Positions 1 to 8,718 are shown, counted from the first letter of the stretch. The stretch is 64,000 bases of DNA from Virgibacillus_P tibetensis (GCF_036026595.1 NZ_JARZFX010000005.1:124001-188000); one strand, 5' to 3'. Made by a program: numbers and translations. The notes: generated by a model not told the origin, from the sequence alone.

Positions 1-460
1 AAATACGGTTCTCTTCTGGTACAACCGAATCCGTCCAAGCCTGCCACTCATCAGGAATGCTCCTACCATTATTGTTAAGTAAAACAAGTCGTAACCCTTC
101 TGGATCTTCAAAATGCAAAGCGTCATGTCCTGCGTAAGTTGTAATCTCACCATGTTTTACATTAAATTGTGATAATCTCTCTTTCCAATATAGGAGACTT
201 TCAAACGATGGAACTAATAAGCCTATTTGTGTAATGGCATTTGTTCCACGATGAGTACTTCCAATTGTTGGAATTTCAAAAAATGATAGCTCTGTTCCAG
301 GACTTCCTATCAAATCTCCGTAAAACAAATGATACATTGTAGGATCATCTTGATTTACGGATACTTTTACTCGACGAAGACCAAGTATTTCGTTATAAAA
401 ATGATTATTACTTCCTGCATTCCTGGTATACATGGATATATGATGGTGTCCTAGTATCAT
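1..460 (-). CDS. VOC/glyoxalase-family ring-cleaving dioxygenase (partial, C-terminus outside window)
   Basis: The reading frame starts MILGHHHISMYTRNAGSNN and runs off the left edge after about 153 residues. The HHHISMYT start, the NHFYNEILGL segment and the later GHDALHFEDPEG block with its metal-site-like His/Glu pattern are typical of the two-module vicinal oxygen chelate proteins of the MhqO/MhqE type, which open hydroquinone and catechol rings. It lies downstream of, and in the same direction as, the MarR regulator, which fits the MhqR-controlled quinone-detoxification clusters of Bacillus. Substrate is inferred from family and context only. Confidence 0.75.
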   Translation of the reverse strand, partial: MILGHHHISMYTRNAGSNNHFYNEILGLRRVKVSVNQDDPTMYHLFYGDLIGSPGTELSFFEIPTIGSTHRGTNAITQIGLLVPSFESLLYWKERLSQFNVKHGEITTYAGHDALHFEDPEGLRLVLLNNNGRSIPDEWQAWTDSVVPEENRI

Positions 461-464
461 TTTT

Positions 465-605
465 CTAATCTCTCCATTCATTATTCTTATTAAAAGCCGT
501 ACACCAATTCTTTAGCTTTCCTGTCAACAGGGTTCTTAAATGATCACCGATTGAATACAGTTCAATTTCCATTCCTTTCTCAGGATGAATTCGGTGTTTT
601 CCCAT
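465..605 (-). pseudogene. N-terminal remnant of an LLM-class flavin-dependent oxidoreductase
   Basis: A 46-codon frame between the MarR gene and the VOC gene reads MGKHRIHPEKGMEIELYSIG and then DHLRTLLTGK. This resembles the first strand and loop of luciferase-like monooxygenases, which often begin with ...LGVYSLGDHLPNPLTGE. The rest of the roughly 350-residue protein is absent, and the frame ends NKNNEWRD. I read it as the stub left by an internal deletion. The similarity is from memory of the family, so it is a moderate call. It could instead be a genuine very small protein. Confidence 0.4.
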
Positions 606-609
606 TATG

Positions 610-1068
610 TTATCCTTGCTTTTGTAATTCCTTTGCAGCAAATCCAACTGTTTTTAATAACTGGCCTAATTCTTCTTTCTGTTCCTCTGATAAAGAACCC
701 AAGTTTTTTACAATCACTTCAACATGTTTGGGGAAGATTTCATGAAATAGTTCTTCCCCTTTTTCAGTTAATACTACTTTCCAAAAACGTCGGTTCGATT
801 GATCCTGCTCTTTCTTAACTAACCCCTTTTTCTCTAGCTTGTTAACTACATAAGTAATACTTCCACTTGGAATCATTAGCTTGTCACTAATGGTTTGTAT
901 ATGTTGCGGCCCTTTATTGTAAAGCAATTCTAGAACCATAAAATTTTCAGCAGTTAATCCATAGCCTTGAATATCTTCTATCACATTATCGAATACTGTC
1001 TTTGATGCTTTTAACCATATTCGAAATAACCTGAGATCCTTTTCTGCTTGATCATTACCCTGATACAT
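610..1068 (-). CDS. MarR-family transcriptional regulator, MhqR-like
   Basis: 152 residues, the usual MarR length. The winged helix lies at about residues 35-105 (ENFMVLELLYNKGPQHIQTI, then SGSITYVVNKLEKKGLV, then the wing with QSNRRFWKVVLTEKGEEL). The protein resembles B. subtilis MhqR, the quinone-sensing repressor of mhq genes. It is the first gene of a leftward cluster with the LLM remnant and the VOC dioxygenase, and starts after a GGAGGTGG ribosome binding site 6 bases from the ATG. A palindromic site just upstream (1100-1117) suggests autoregulation. Confidence 0.85.
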   Translation of the reverse strand: MYQGNDQAEKDLRLFRIWLKASKTVFDNVIEDIQGYGLTAENFMVLELLYNKGPQHIQTISDKLMIPSGSITYVVNKLEKKGLVKKEQDQSNRRFWKVVLTEKGEELFHEIFPKHVEVIVKNLGSLSEEQKEELGQLLKTVGFAAKELQKQG

Positions 1069-1099
1069 TCAACCACCTCCGTTTTAACTTAGTACTATT

Positions 1100-1117
1100 A
1101 TATCCGAATTCGAAATT
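1100..1117. promoter_or_regulatory. Palindromic operator candidate upstream of the MarR gene
   Basis: The sequence ATATCCGAATTCGAAATT is built on the perfect 8-bp palindrome CGAATTCG and lies about 35 bases upstream of the MarR start. MarR-family repressors usually bind such a site over their own promoter, and the known MhqR boxes have a similar TCGA-rich dyad. Binding is inferred. Confidence 0.45.
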
Positions 1118-1128
1118 AGTCGATTTGT

Positions 1129-1479
1129 TTACCCGATTAATGAAGTGTAATTTAACACTAAAACAATACCCCCAAGAATAAGAAGGATGATTGGCATCAT
1201 CATATTATTCAGTGTATCTTTAATTTTAATGTGAGTTAGAATGGCTCCAATCATGGTAGCAACAACTAAAAATCCGCCTAAAGCTGCTAATTGCTCATTC
1301 CAAACTCCTGCAATTAATAGTACAGCAGCTACAAGTTCAACCATACCTGTAAAAATACGAAAACCTGCTGAATAACCATACGTTTTAAATCCTTCTACCA
1401 TTTGTTTCGAACCAAATTTCATAAGACCAAACATAATAAACCCTAACCCTAAAAGTATTTGAATAATAATTGATAACAT
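1129..1479 (-). CDS. DoxX-family small membrane protein
   Basis: 116 residues, almost entirely hydrophobic, with about four transmembrane segments (residues ~3-20, 45-62, 67-85, 95-113). The FIMFGLMKFGSKQMVEGF start and the mid-protein E followed by AAVLLIAG are the DoxX pattern. DoxX proteins are inner-membrane proteins of uncertain function, often induced by quinone or thiol stress, which fits the MarR/VOC cluster next to it. An ATATCCTA palindrome sits just upstream of the start (1497-1516), so it is probably repressed by a dimeric regulator. Confidence 0.8.
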   Translation of the reverse strand: MLSIIIQILLGLGFIMFGLMKFGSKQMVEGFKTYGYSAGFRIFTGMVELVAAVLLIAGVWNEQLAALGGFLVVATMIGAILTHIKIKDTLNNMMMPIILLILGGIVLVLNYTSLIG

Positions 1480-1496
1480 TTGTTCTCTCCTCTTCC

Positions 1497-1516
1497 ATAT
1501 CCTAATAGTAGGATAT
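1497..1516. promoter_or_regulatory. Perfect inverted-repeat operator, ATATCCTA-N4-TAGGATAT, before doxX
   Basis: ATATCCTAATAGTAGGATAT is an 8+8 dyad with a 4-base spacer, 18 bases upstream of the DoxX start. Two more copies of the same half-site occur at 1819-1860. The position and the symmetry suggest the site for a MarR- or HxlR-type dimer. It differs in sequence from the CGAATTCG site before the MarR gene, so the regulator may be a different one. Confidence 0.55.
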
Positions 1517-1558
1517 TATAGCTTATTTTTTATAATAACGTTAAAACGGTAATGAATT

Positions 1559-1729
1559 TTAATCTCTATTTGCTTTTTCCACGACTAATTTTTCCGGTGT
1601 TATGTCTTCACCTAATTCATTTACAATTGTTAAACCGGTCATTGTTGTCAGCACTTTTCCACGAAACTCATCTAAATATTTTCGCCGTAATTGCGTTCTT
1701 CCTCTATTTTTTCTTCGGTTAAACTTCAT
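1559..1729 (-). CDS. Small basic protein or gene remnant, 56 residues
   Basis: An uninterrupted frame from ATG at 1729 gives a very basic first third (RRKNRGRTQLRRKYL) followed by an ordinary soluble stretch ending TPEKLVVEKANRD. No convincing ribosome binding site precedes the ATG, and I do not recognise the family. It lies between two sets of the ATATCCTA operators, so it may be the C-terminal piece of a once larger regulated gene. Confidence 0.3.
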   Translation of the reverse strand: MKFNRRKNRGRTQLRRKYLDEFRGKVLTTMTGLTIVNELGEDITPEKLVVEKANRD

Positions 1730-1818
1730 TTCGTGTTTTTACTGCTAGTTCATTGATTCGTTTTAGGCAGCAGTCTTCGGGCTTACTCCTTTCTATTAAA
1801 AGTTCGGTTCTCCTCTCT

Positions 1819-1860
1819 ATATCCTAATGTTAGGATATTTACATCCTAACATTAGGATAT
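1819..1860. promoter_or_regulatory. Two tandem ATCCTAA/TTAGGAT operator dyads
   Basis: ATATCCTAATGTTAGGATAT (1819-1838) is a perfect 20-bp palindrome-like dyad. Five bases later ATCCTAACATTAGGATAT (1843-1860) repeats it with the centre inverted. The dyad centres are about 22-24 bp apart, two helical turns, so two dimers would sit on the same DNA face. The same half-site occurs before the DoxX gene. They probably control leftward transcription toward the small basic frame and doxX. Confidence 0.55.
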
Positions 1861-2005
1861 CGGATTGTCAATTTGGCTGGAATGAATCCGTCCGGTCCAA
1901 TACCGTATTCACGCCAGCCAATTAACTGCTTCATATAAACTCTGACTTTTGGGAGTCACATCAGTTTATTGTCTCACTTCGTTTTTACCTTGAATTGGGA
2001 CACTT

Positions 2006-2989
2006 CTAATGTTCCTCCGTCACCTCAACATTTTTTCGCTCAAAGTTATCGAGCAATGCACGCACTTCATCTGTGGACTCTGTGCTCATCAACTGATTTC
2101 TTAACTCACCCGCCCCTCTAATCCCACGGACATATATCTTAAAAAAGCGACGAAGAGGCTTGAACGCACGGGCCTCTAATGCTGAGTATTTATCAAAGAG
2201 ATCCAGATGCAACCTTAAGAGATCAAGTAATTCCTTACTACTATGATCTTTCGGCTCCTTTTCAAAGGCAAATGGATTTTTAAAAATGCCACGCCCAATC
2301 ATAACCCCATCCACACCGTATTTATGAGCGAGTGTTAGGCCTGTTTGACGGTCAGGGATATCCCCATTGATCGTCAAAAGTGTATCTGGTGCCACCTTGT
2401 CACGTAGTTTCTTTATCTCTGGGATCAATTCCCAATGAGCATCTACCTTGCTCATTTCCTTTTTTGTACGCAGATGAATGGAAAGATTAGCAATATCTTG
2501 TTTCAATATGTGCGTTAGCCAGTCGTGCCATTCGTCTACATTCGTGTAACCAAGTCTTGTCTTCACACTTACGGGTAATCCTCCCGCTTTCGCTGCTTCT
2601 ATTAGCTCTGCTGCTACTTCCGGACGGCGAATAAGGCCGCATCCTTTCCCTTTTCCTGCCACATTAGGGACTGGACAGCCCATATTGATATCGACACCAC
2701 TAAATCCTTGTTCCGCCATACCAATACTCATTTGCCGAAAATATTCAGGATGATCCCCCCATATATGGGCTACAATTGGTTGTTCATCCTCTGTAAAAGT
2801 CAAACGCCCACGCACACTTTCTTTCCCCTCTGGGTGACAATAACTTACAGAGTTTGTAAACTCCGTAAAAAACACATCAGGTCTGCCAGCTTCACTCACC
2901 ACATGACGAAAAACAACATCAGTCACATCTTCCATTGGTGCCAGTACAAAAAATGGACGTGGCAAATCACGCCAGAAATTATCTATCAT
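2006..2989 (-). CDS. tRNA-dihydrouridine synthase
   Basis: FMN-dependent reduction of uridine to dihydrouridine in tRNA D-loops. The TIM barrel begins PFFVLAPMEDVTD (FMN-binding start) and carries the hallmark INMGCPVPNVAGKGKGCGL, whose second Cys (in KGCGL) is the catalytic acid. SVKTRLGY, LSIHLRTK and DGVMIGRGIFKNP are the Dus family phosphate and barrel motifs. I use the internal ATG at 2989 because AGAGGA lies 9 bases upstream of it, while the ATG at 3010 has no Shine-Dalgarno sequence. It stands alone. Exact target uridine is unknown. Confidence 0.92.
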   Translation of the reverse strand: MIDNFWRDLPRPFFVLAPMEDVTDVVFRHVVSEAGRPDVFFTEFTNSVSYCHPEGKESVRGRLTFTEDEQPIVAHIWGDHPEYFRQMSIGMAEQGFSGVDINMGCPVPNVAGKGKGCGLIRRPEVAAELIEAAKAGGLPVSVKTRLGYTNVDEWHDWLTHILKQDIANLSIHLRTKKEMSKVDAHWELIPEIKKLRDKVAPDTLLTINGDIPDRQTGLTLAHKYGVDGVMIGRGIFKNPFAFEKEPKDHSSKELLDLLRLHLDLFDKYSALEARAFKPLRRFFKIYVRGIRGAGELRNQLMSTESTDEVRALLDNFERKNVEVTEEH

Positions 2990-3873
2990 ATTTAAATTCA
3001 ATCCTCTCATACGTATACCAGGTTAAACGCTTATCTCAAAATTAAAAAGCAGGAAATGTCTCTACTTCCTTTACATTTATACCATGCTTAAGCACTTTTT
3101 ATCAAACTGATCGGAAATGGTTATTTAACAAAGTATTGTTTATTTTAATTTTACACTCGCTGGACAACCAAAATAACACCAGCTAGTCCAACCTCTCCAA
3201 GTCGTATTCCTCCGTTTCCATTATAATAAAGTTTTACTAAGTAACCTCCATTTTGAAGGATTTTGGTTCAAATATTTCCGTTTTTCTAAATTGGAATACA
3301 GTTTTGCAATAATGAAGGGAAGAGAAAATCGAGAAAGGATATGCAGGACAAGGGATTCCATGAATAAGACCCCGAATTCGCAAATGTTTGTTTTTACGAA
3401 AACAGGGTCTGACGAGCAAATGTTTATATTAGTTTCACATCTTTACGAACTAACTGTGACACACATTCAACGTGTGTGGAGTGCTGATGATAGATAAAAG
3501 GTGATTCAGTCGTGTTCACCTTGAACTTTTTCTCTCGACACTAATCGTTAAGGTATTGTGTAAAGGCACTCCCACCTTAGAAACTTCTAAACCGTGCTCA
3601 TTAAGTAGGTCAACTTTTTCTTTTATCAATTCTGCACTAAATTTGCAATCTCAAATTTAACATAAAACTCTTCATTAGTTTTGTTATTCAACTCTAACAA
3701 CTAATTAGCTATAAAAACTAGTAAATACCTATTCCTAATTATGAATCAGTCTGATCTTTACTTTGCGATAGCCTTCTTCTCTATATCGGTTTAGACTATT
3801 CCATAATAGCGCCCGATTGTTGAATAAAAGCTACAGACTATTCCTCACTCTATAAATAGTGAGAATAGATTAT
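2990..3873. other. Gene-poor stretch with a decayed frame and dispersed repeats
   Basis: No intact gene is seen. It contains the broken frame at 3516-3705. A segment at about 3368-3430 resembles 21217-21280 (both contain an AAATGTTT...ACGAAA...CAGGG core followed by a second AAATGT). The 22-mer at 3809-3830 returns inverted at 4929-4950. AT-rich filler makes up the rest. Confidence 0.4.
3516..3705 (-). pseudogene. Decayed unidentified gene (frameshifted)
   Basis: Two overlapping frames on the minus strand join through a one-base shift: LNNKTNEEFYVKFEI and then FSAELIKEKVDLLNEHGLEV, followed by SKVGVPLHNTLTISVERKSSR. The composition is protein-like and the second frame ends at a TGA (3518-3516). 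No start codon with a ribosome binding site is present, so only the C-terminal part survives. The family is not recognised. Confidence 0.35.
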
Positions 3874-4697
3874 CTAAAGTTGGATCATATCTGCAATTTG
3901 GTAACCAAGGTTTGTAATTTCAAATATCTCTCTTTTATTTCCTCTTTCAGTAATTAATCCCTCCTTGATTAGTTCTTCTAATGCTTCTTCCCATTTTGCA
4001 ACCTCCCTTCTATCTTGAGAAGGTATCATATTCTTACCATTTGTTTGTAAATATGTACCTCCCTTATGTCTTATACACAAAATATTCCCCTGATCATCAA
4101 GACTTGCTTCTTTAAGAAGCACCCTTGAAGCTTCTGATAAATCTGGTAACGAGGTTTTGGATTCCACTTCTTCAATTTCATATGTACTAACACCATTAAA
4201 TAGAGGATGTTCGTTGAGTTTTAATTGTAAATGGTGATAAAACTTTTGCTTGAAGTCTGAATGACTATCGTATTCCTCATATAAACCTCTACTTTGACAT
4301 GACTGTTTGAATTGTTTTAGTTTTGTAACTTGATCTAAGTCAACTGTATCCATCGCAACTGGTTGACTCGAAAAATACAGCATAGCTGGTTTCTCAGACT
4401 TTATGTGCTTTTCAATTTCCTCAACTGTACCACTTGAATATTTATTTGTTGGTGTTCCTAAACGCGTCCAAAACGCACCAATTAGAAGATCGCACTTCTC
4501 TACTACTTGATGATTAATTACTTCTTGTGGACTGTTTCCCATTTCTGGAGAGGAGTGGGTTTCCCAACCAACAGGAAGTAAAACAATATTGCGTGCATAA
4601 GAATTTCAAAAATTACATCACGTATAATTGTTCGTTCTGATGCTACGTCACCCGGCGAAGCTATCATCACGTTGAAAACCTTAGCATTATAACTCAA
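3874..4697 (-). pseudogene. DUF4062-domain protein, disrupted by a frameshift
   Basis: The N-terminal frame reads SYNAKVFNVMIASPGDVASE, the signature of DUF4062, then leaves frame after IRDVIFEI. The next frame resumes SYARNIVLLPVGWETHSSPE and continues through CDLLIGAFWTRLGTPT to a winged C-terminus. Family members read ...HEWN...NIVLLPVGWETH without a break, so about a dozen bases appear deleted near 4600. The TTG at 4697, 8 bases after GGGAG, is the likely original start. DUF4062 has a TIR-like fold and often occurs in defence and signalling proteins. The gene is probably dead. Confidence 0.7.
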
Positions 4698-5108
4698 TAT
4701 AGTATCTCCCTTCTTACAATAAATGCCTGAATCATTTCTCATATACACATTTTAGCACAGACTTCCATATTTATCCTTATATCTTCTTTCTCCTTGGCAA
4801 TGCGAACTTAAAACAGAGATATCTAACTATTTTCTTTCGGTTAGAACCACCATAATTACAAGAAGAATAACGAAAACGTGAAACAAAATACTATGATACT
4901 TTTTACGGATCAACCGTAAGAAAAGTTCCTTTATTCAACAATCTGGCCCGTTTGCGGAAGACCACTCTCATTGAAATCAATAGATTTGTACGATAGGTAT
5001 ATTTTTTTCGATTCCAAACCTATGGATTTTTAACTTTAATCATCCAGAAAGTATGAAGTAGTAAACAGTCTGTCACTCCTCTATAAACATATTTAAATTT
5101 GTTACAAG
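4698..5108. other. Intergenic region with an inverted dispersed repeat
   Basis: No gene seen. CCTTTATTCAACAATCTGGC at 4929-4950 matches the reverse complement of 3809-3830 in most positions, so inverted copies bracket the broken DUF4062 gene. Such TTCAACAATCxGGC words are common between genes in Bacillaceae. Confidence 0.35.
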
Positions 5109-5681
5109 TTAATCAGTCCACACTTCAGGGCTAGTATATAACTCAACATGACGGTATAGTTCACTGGCTAATTTTCGTGTAATAAAATAACAATACAAAG
5201 CATCTTTTATACTAAATAAATGTTCATCCTTATATGAACTTACTTCATGTTTAGCAGCGTTAAACAATTTAGCTATTACTCCCAATTCTGATATAATTCT
5301 AGCATCTAGTATTTTAATCAATTTTTTATCATATAGGCTCTTCCCTAACGGTGTTCTATATTTCCTAGTACACCGTTTAATAATTGATTCCAGATGTAAT
5401 CCACACATATGAATAATATCACGGGTAAACCAAGAAAGGCTGTTCTCCCTCAATTCTAAATTCATATAAATATATTGCAAAGGGCGCAATATATCTCTGT
5501 CTTCAACATGATATCTCCCTGTTCTTCCATTATTAATATTAAAAATACCAATCCCACCGATTTCCCTATCTAATGTTAAAAGATTGTCGAAGTGTGGATT
5601 TGAACTTAAAGAATCAATCCTTTGTAACTCACTATCATTAAAATAATTACTGGCTACTGAAATTAACTTATCTTCTAGCAT
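5109..5681 (-). CDS. Hypothetical protein, 190 residues
   Basis: Intact frame starting after GGAGAAAATATG. Not recognised. It begins with a hydrophilic segment (LGGxG-like DREIGGIGIFNINNGRTGRY near residue 38) and its second half is helical with LGVIAKLFNAAKHEVSSY and a cluster of aromatic residues near ALYCYFITRKLA. The helical half with a conserved-looking AAKHE could be a HEPN-type bundle, but the Rx4-6H motif is not clear. It is alone between a broken gene and the XRE pair. Confidence 0.6.
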   Translation of the reverse strand: MLEDKLISVASNYFNDSELQRIDSLSSNPHFDNLLTLDREIGGIGIFNINNGRTGRYHVEDRDILRPLQYIYMNLELRENSLSWFTRDIIHMCGLHLESIIKRCTRKYRTPLGKSLYDKKLIKILDARIISELGVIAKLFNAAKHEVSSYKDEHLFSIKDALYCYFITRKLASELYRHVELYTSPEVWTD

Positions 5682-5929
5682 ATTTTCTCCATTTCCCTAT
5701 CGTTTTTTAATATGTTTATATAATGCCATTAGCCCTGCTACTTACTATGTTTCAATCAAAAAAGTGTCATCAACAATAGGCAACGCCAAGGTTTTTTTAA
5801 CTCTCAGATATCTATTGAAGATGACATTTTTATTTTTAATTATACCAATAACCATATTATAGATACTATCCAATAGATTTACAATTTAGCTTACTGATCT
5901 TCCTGTTTGTTTATAAAAAATAGCAAAAC

Positions 5930-6154
5930 TTAAACTACTTTTGGTGCAAATTGAGCTACTTTTCCCGCAACTTCTTTGGCAACACCAGGATTTCTTGTTA
6001 TAGCATATGTAACCCCTCCTGCAATGATTACACCGCAAAAAACAGCACCGATTGCTAAAATCCTTCCATTTTCTTTAACAAAATCTCCACTCATTTCAAA
6101 ATTGAATTCACCAAACCCGATTCTCACACTGTCTTTCGTCTCCTTCTTTTCCAT
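5930..6154 (-). CDS. Small single-span membrane protein paired with XRE regulator
   Basis: 74 residues. A charged N-terminus (EKKETKDSVRIGFGEFNFEM) precedes one transmembrane helix at about residues 33-55 (ILAIGAVFCGVIIAGGVTYA). The tail is short and ends FAPKVV. I prefer the ATG at 6154, which is 9 bases after GGAG, over the in-frame ATG at 6163. It follows the XRE gene with 1 base between stop and start, so the two are translationally coupled. Function unknown. A toxin-like or signalling peptide is possible. Confidence 0.6.
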   Translation of the reverse strand: MEKKETKDSVRIGFGEFNFEMSGDFVKENGRILAIGAVFCGVIIAGGVTYAITRNPGVAKEVAGKVAQFAPKVV

Positions 6155-6155
6155 A

Positions 6156-6455
6156 CTAATCATCTCCTTTTATCATATTTTTAAAAACATCATTCATTTG
6201 TGTTGATTCCAGTATTGCTTTTATAACTATACCTACAACTGGCATAAGAGATAGCGTAGAGAACAAGCCCAAAACAGCAACTGCTAAAGTTTTAGAAGGA
6301 ATAACCTTACCACTTTCAATTGAAGTTATAGTTTGTCTTGTCACACCAACTCTTTTTGCAAGGTCTCCTTGTGTCCATTTCATTGTTTGACGAAGTAACT
6401 TTAGATTTTTTGTTATTATCTCAGCATCTTTTTCATTTAATTGTGGTGAACCCAT
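6156..6455 (-). CDS. XRE-family helix-turn-helix protein with C-terminal hydrophobic helices
   Basis: 99 residues. The helix-turn-helix spans about residues 15-62 (LRQTMKWTQGDLAKRVGVTR followed by QTITSIESGKVIPS). The remainder is hydrophobic (VAVLGLFSTLSLMPVVGIVI), which suggests a membrane anchor. Good AGGAGGTGA site before the ATG. Membrane-bound XRE regulators of this size often sit with a small membrane protein, as here, and may sense an envelope signal. The role is inferred from the pair only. Confidence 0.75.
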   Translation of the reverse strand: MGSPQLNEKDAEIITKNLKLLRQTMKWTQGDLAKRVGVTRQTITSIESGKVIPSKTLAVAVLGLFSTLSLMPVVGIVIKAILESTQMNDVFKNMIKGDD

Positions 6456-6895
6456 GTTACTTCACCTCCTAATTACAATTATACATAACTTATACGCAAA
6501 ATGCAATATGAGTTTACATTTTGAAATAATAAAAGTTAAAGTGATTACATTTTATTGGAAATATAATCTATAAACATAATTGTTAGTTATGAAGTCAGTT
6601 TCAAAATTTGCCAAACGGAAAAATGCGGGTTCACATCTTTCGAAAGAGCCAAATGAAACTATATACATAACTTTTTAATTAAATTAATAAGGATTTCCCA
6701 ATTGCATATTATACCACTTCAACATAAATCCTCTTATGTTGTACTTACACAAAAAAGTCTAATATAGATATCTTATATGTTGATTTCATTTGACTGGTTA
6801 CAGCTAATGACAGTTGTTAGCTATAAAAATTGCTAAATCCGTCTTCAATGTTTTGATATAAAATATAATTATAGAATTAAAAGGAGATGGGGTAA
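6456..6895. other. Divergent intergenic region
   Basis: AT-rich spacer between the leftward XRE operon and a rightward small gene. It should contain both promoters. The XRE promoter probably lies at about 6480-6560. I see no RNA gene or clear repeat. Confidence 0.4.
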
Positions 6896-7228
6896 ATGAA
6901 TACGGAACAATTTAAGAAATATCTTTCAAAAAGATACGAGAATCAAAGAGTTATTGGTGATGCAGTTTCCAGATGCAAGAGAGTTGAAAAATTTGAAGGT
7001 GATTTAGACATTCATTTTGAAAAAAATCAGGGAGTTTCAATTCTTAACAAACTTACTTATAGTAAAAGAGATGCTGGATTATTTATAGAACCAAAACATT
7101 CCATAAGTATAGAAGGTAGCAAGGGGTATATTTCTAAATACGAAGGAACATTATCGCTTTATCGAGCTGTAAATTTATATTTTGAGTACAAAAGAGAAAT
7201 AATTAAATTAATTGCCAATTCACATTGA
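6896..7228 (+). CDS. Hypothetical protein, 110 residues
   Basis: ATG 10 bases after AAAGGAGATG. The protein is soluble and charged, starting MNTEQFKKYLSKRYENQRVI and containing VSRCKRVEKFEGDLDIHF and YISKYEGTLSLYRAVNLYFEY. I do not recognise the family. The N-terminal QFKKYL...VSRCKRVE resembles the small helical starts of proteins linked to restriction enzymes, but that is only an impression. It is monocistronic and ends in a very strong hairpin terminator. Confidence 0.6.
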   Translation: MNTEQFKKYLSKRYENQRVIGDAVSRCKRVEKFEGDLDIHFEKNQGVSILNKLTYSKRDAGLFIEPKHSISIEGSKGYISKYEGTLSLYRAVNLYFEYKREIIKLIANSH

Positions 7229-7275
7229 TTCAATATTAAGCGGACATGTGTCCGCTTAATATTGAATCTCTTTTT
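7227..7275 (+). terminator. Strong hairpin terminator, perfect 20-bp stem
   Basis: GATTCAATATTAAGCGGACA (7227-7246) is followed after two bases by its exact reverse complement (7249-7268) and then TCTTTTTCT. The stem begins at the stop codon of the 110-residue gene. Confidence 0.85.
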
Positions 7276-7456
7276 CTGATTGTATTTACTTTTTTATCTT
7301 TAACATCTCATTTACAACTCTTCTGAGTATAAACCCGTTAGAAGGAAATAAATTCCTATTTCAATTTTGATCTAAAAAAAGAGACCTATATTAGATCTGT
7401 TTGTTATAAAGTATTTAAAATTAGGAAAAACAAGATTTTCTTTATTATTATTTTTG

Positions 7457-7679
7457 TTAGACTTTACAGCCTAAGAAGTTTTTTATCAGCTCTTTATGTT
7501 GCTCATTGCTTGGCATCCAAAAGATGTTTTGAAGACCAATTTTTTCAAACCATAAACAGTTTTAATTACAAATTTCACTTCTTGTTTGTTATAAACTCTT
7601 CATTAGGATGTGCTAAAAATCCATTAGTTTCATATATTATTAGGGTTTTAATCAGCTTTGAAATACTTTTAAGCATTTG
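7457..7679 (-). pseudogene. Decayed unidentified gene
   Basis: Minus-strand fragments MLKSISKLIKTLIIYETNGF and HPNEEFITNKK end at a stop, then another frame gives FEKIGLQNIFWMPSNEQHKE and LIKNFLGCKV before TAA at 7457. At least one frameshift separates them. Protein-like composition but family unknown. Confidence 0.3.
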
Positions 7680-7694
7680 AATTATTGGAACTAC

Positions 7695-8286
7695 TTAATA
7701 ATTACTTTGTCCATATATTTTTATGTATCCTTTGTTTGGCACTTCTCTTAAATTATGATAAGGTGTTTTTTTCTTTTTATTTATTATTGGATACCCAATC
7801 TCTTTTAGGATTTCATCTATTCGTAATTCATATTTTGTGTACCTTTCGTTATTAAATGATGCATATCGAATCTTCTTTTTCAGTATTTGTAGTTCTTCAT
7901 GTAAATTAACCGAATTGTTTATTTGGTCAATTAAATCCTTACACTTTTTAACCTCTTCCTCCGTTACCTTTGCAACCCTTTATTAAATCATGTTTTTTTA
8001 CCTTATGTAACTTTCGAACCATCACAACTGATTTAGACTTTAAGCCTTGGGGTTGACCGATATACACTGTATCTATCTCATACTTCTCACGTATTTTGAT
8101 ATGCTCTCTTTCAGGTTTTCCTTTATTGAATTTTCCCATCTTTGCTTTGTTTTGAGTATTGGAAATGTCTTCAAAAGTTGCTTTTCTTAACTGTGCAAGT
8201 ATTAAATACTTTTCCAACGAATTCAAACAAAGGGCTGGTACTAGCTTCTGATCAGAAGTCTTAATTAAGTAAATAGAACCTTTCAT
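7695..8286 (-). pseudogene. PemK/MazF-like protein with a frameshift
   Basis: The first frame (start ATG at 8286, GAGGTG 5 bases upstream) reads MKGSIYLIKTSDQKLVPALC and later VYIGQPQGLKSKSVVMVRKL, which matches the beta-barrel pattern of PemK/MazF toxins (G-D-I-Y start, then GLxxxSVVxV). It hits a stop at 7948 just after IKGCKGNGGRG. A one-base shift at the AAAGGGTTGCAAAGG tract (about 7970-7985) continues AKVTEEEVKKCKDLIDQINN for another ~90 codons to 7695, with no start codon of its own. I infer one disrupted gene. The C-terminal extension makes it longer than ordinary MazF. No antitoxin gene is visible next to it. Confidence 0.5.
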
Positions 8287-8718
8287 CGCCACACCTCAAT
8301 TTTCCCAGAATCCATTATTCTCTTGTATTTGTACAAAATAAGCACTCCCTACATAAACATTTTCTAACAACGCCTTCTTAGTATTCCTCTTCGCCGAGTA
8401 TAACAAAGGTCATATTACTCCATTATACAATAAAATATACAAAACTATGATTCCTTAACCCAGTAGAAGTCCCCCCTTATAATAAATATGGAATTTTTCA
8501 CTCATACTTTTATCTTATCCTACACAATTTGGAACCAATAAACAAGTGCGAAAACGAGAGCTCCTTCTTTCGTTAAAGCACCCAATAGTTCTATAACAAA
8601 AATGAGTAAACAACTTATTTATTTTTAGCTTGAATCAATAATAGAATTAGAACGCAAGAATAGAGAAGAACTTAACTCCCTCCAAGTGGTAAAGTTTTAA
8701 CAGAAAGAAGGGATGTTT
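8287..8718. other. Divergent intergenic region
   Basis: No gene or RNA seen. It must hold the promoter of the rightward permease gene. AT-rich, no obvious dyad. Confidence 0.4.

Noticed and set aside
3237..3497. Opposed short frames in the 3.2-3.5 kb region
   Set aside because: Unusual composition, no ribosome binding site, and they arise from the repeat shared with 21.2 kb.
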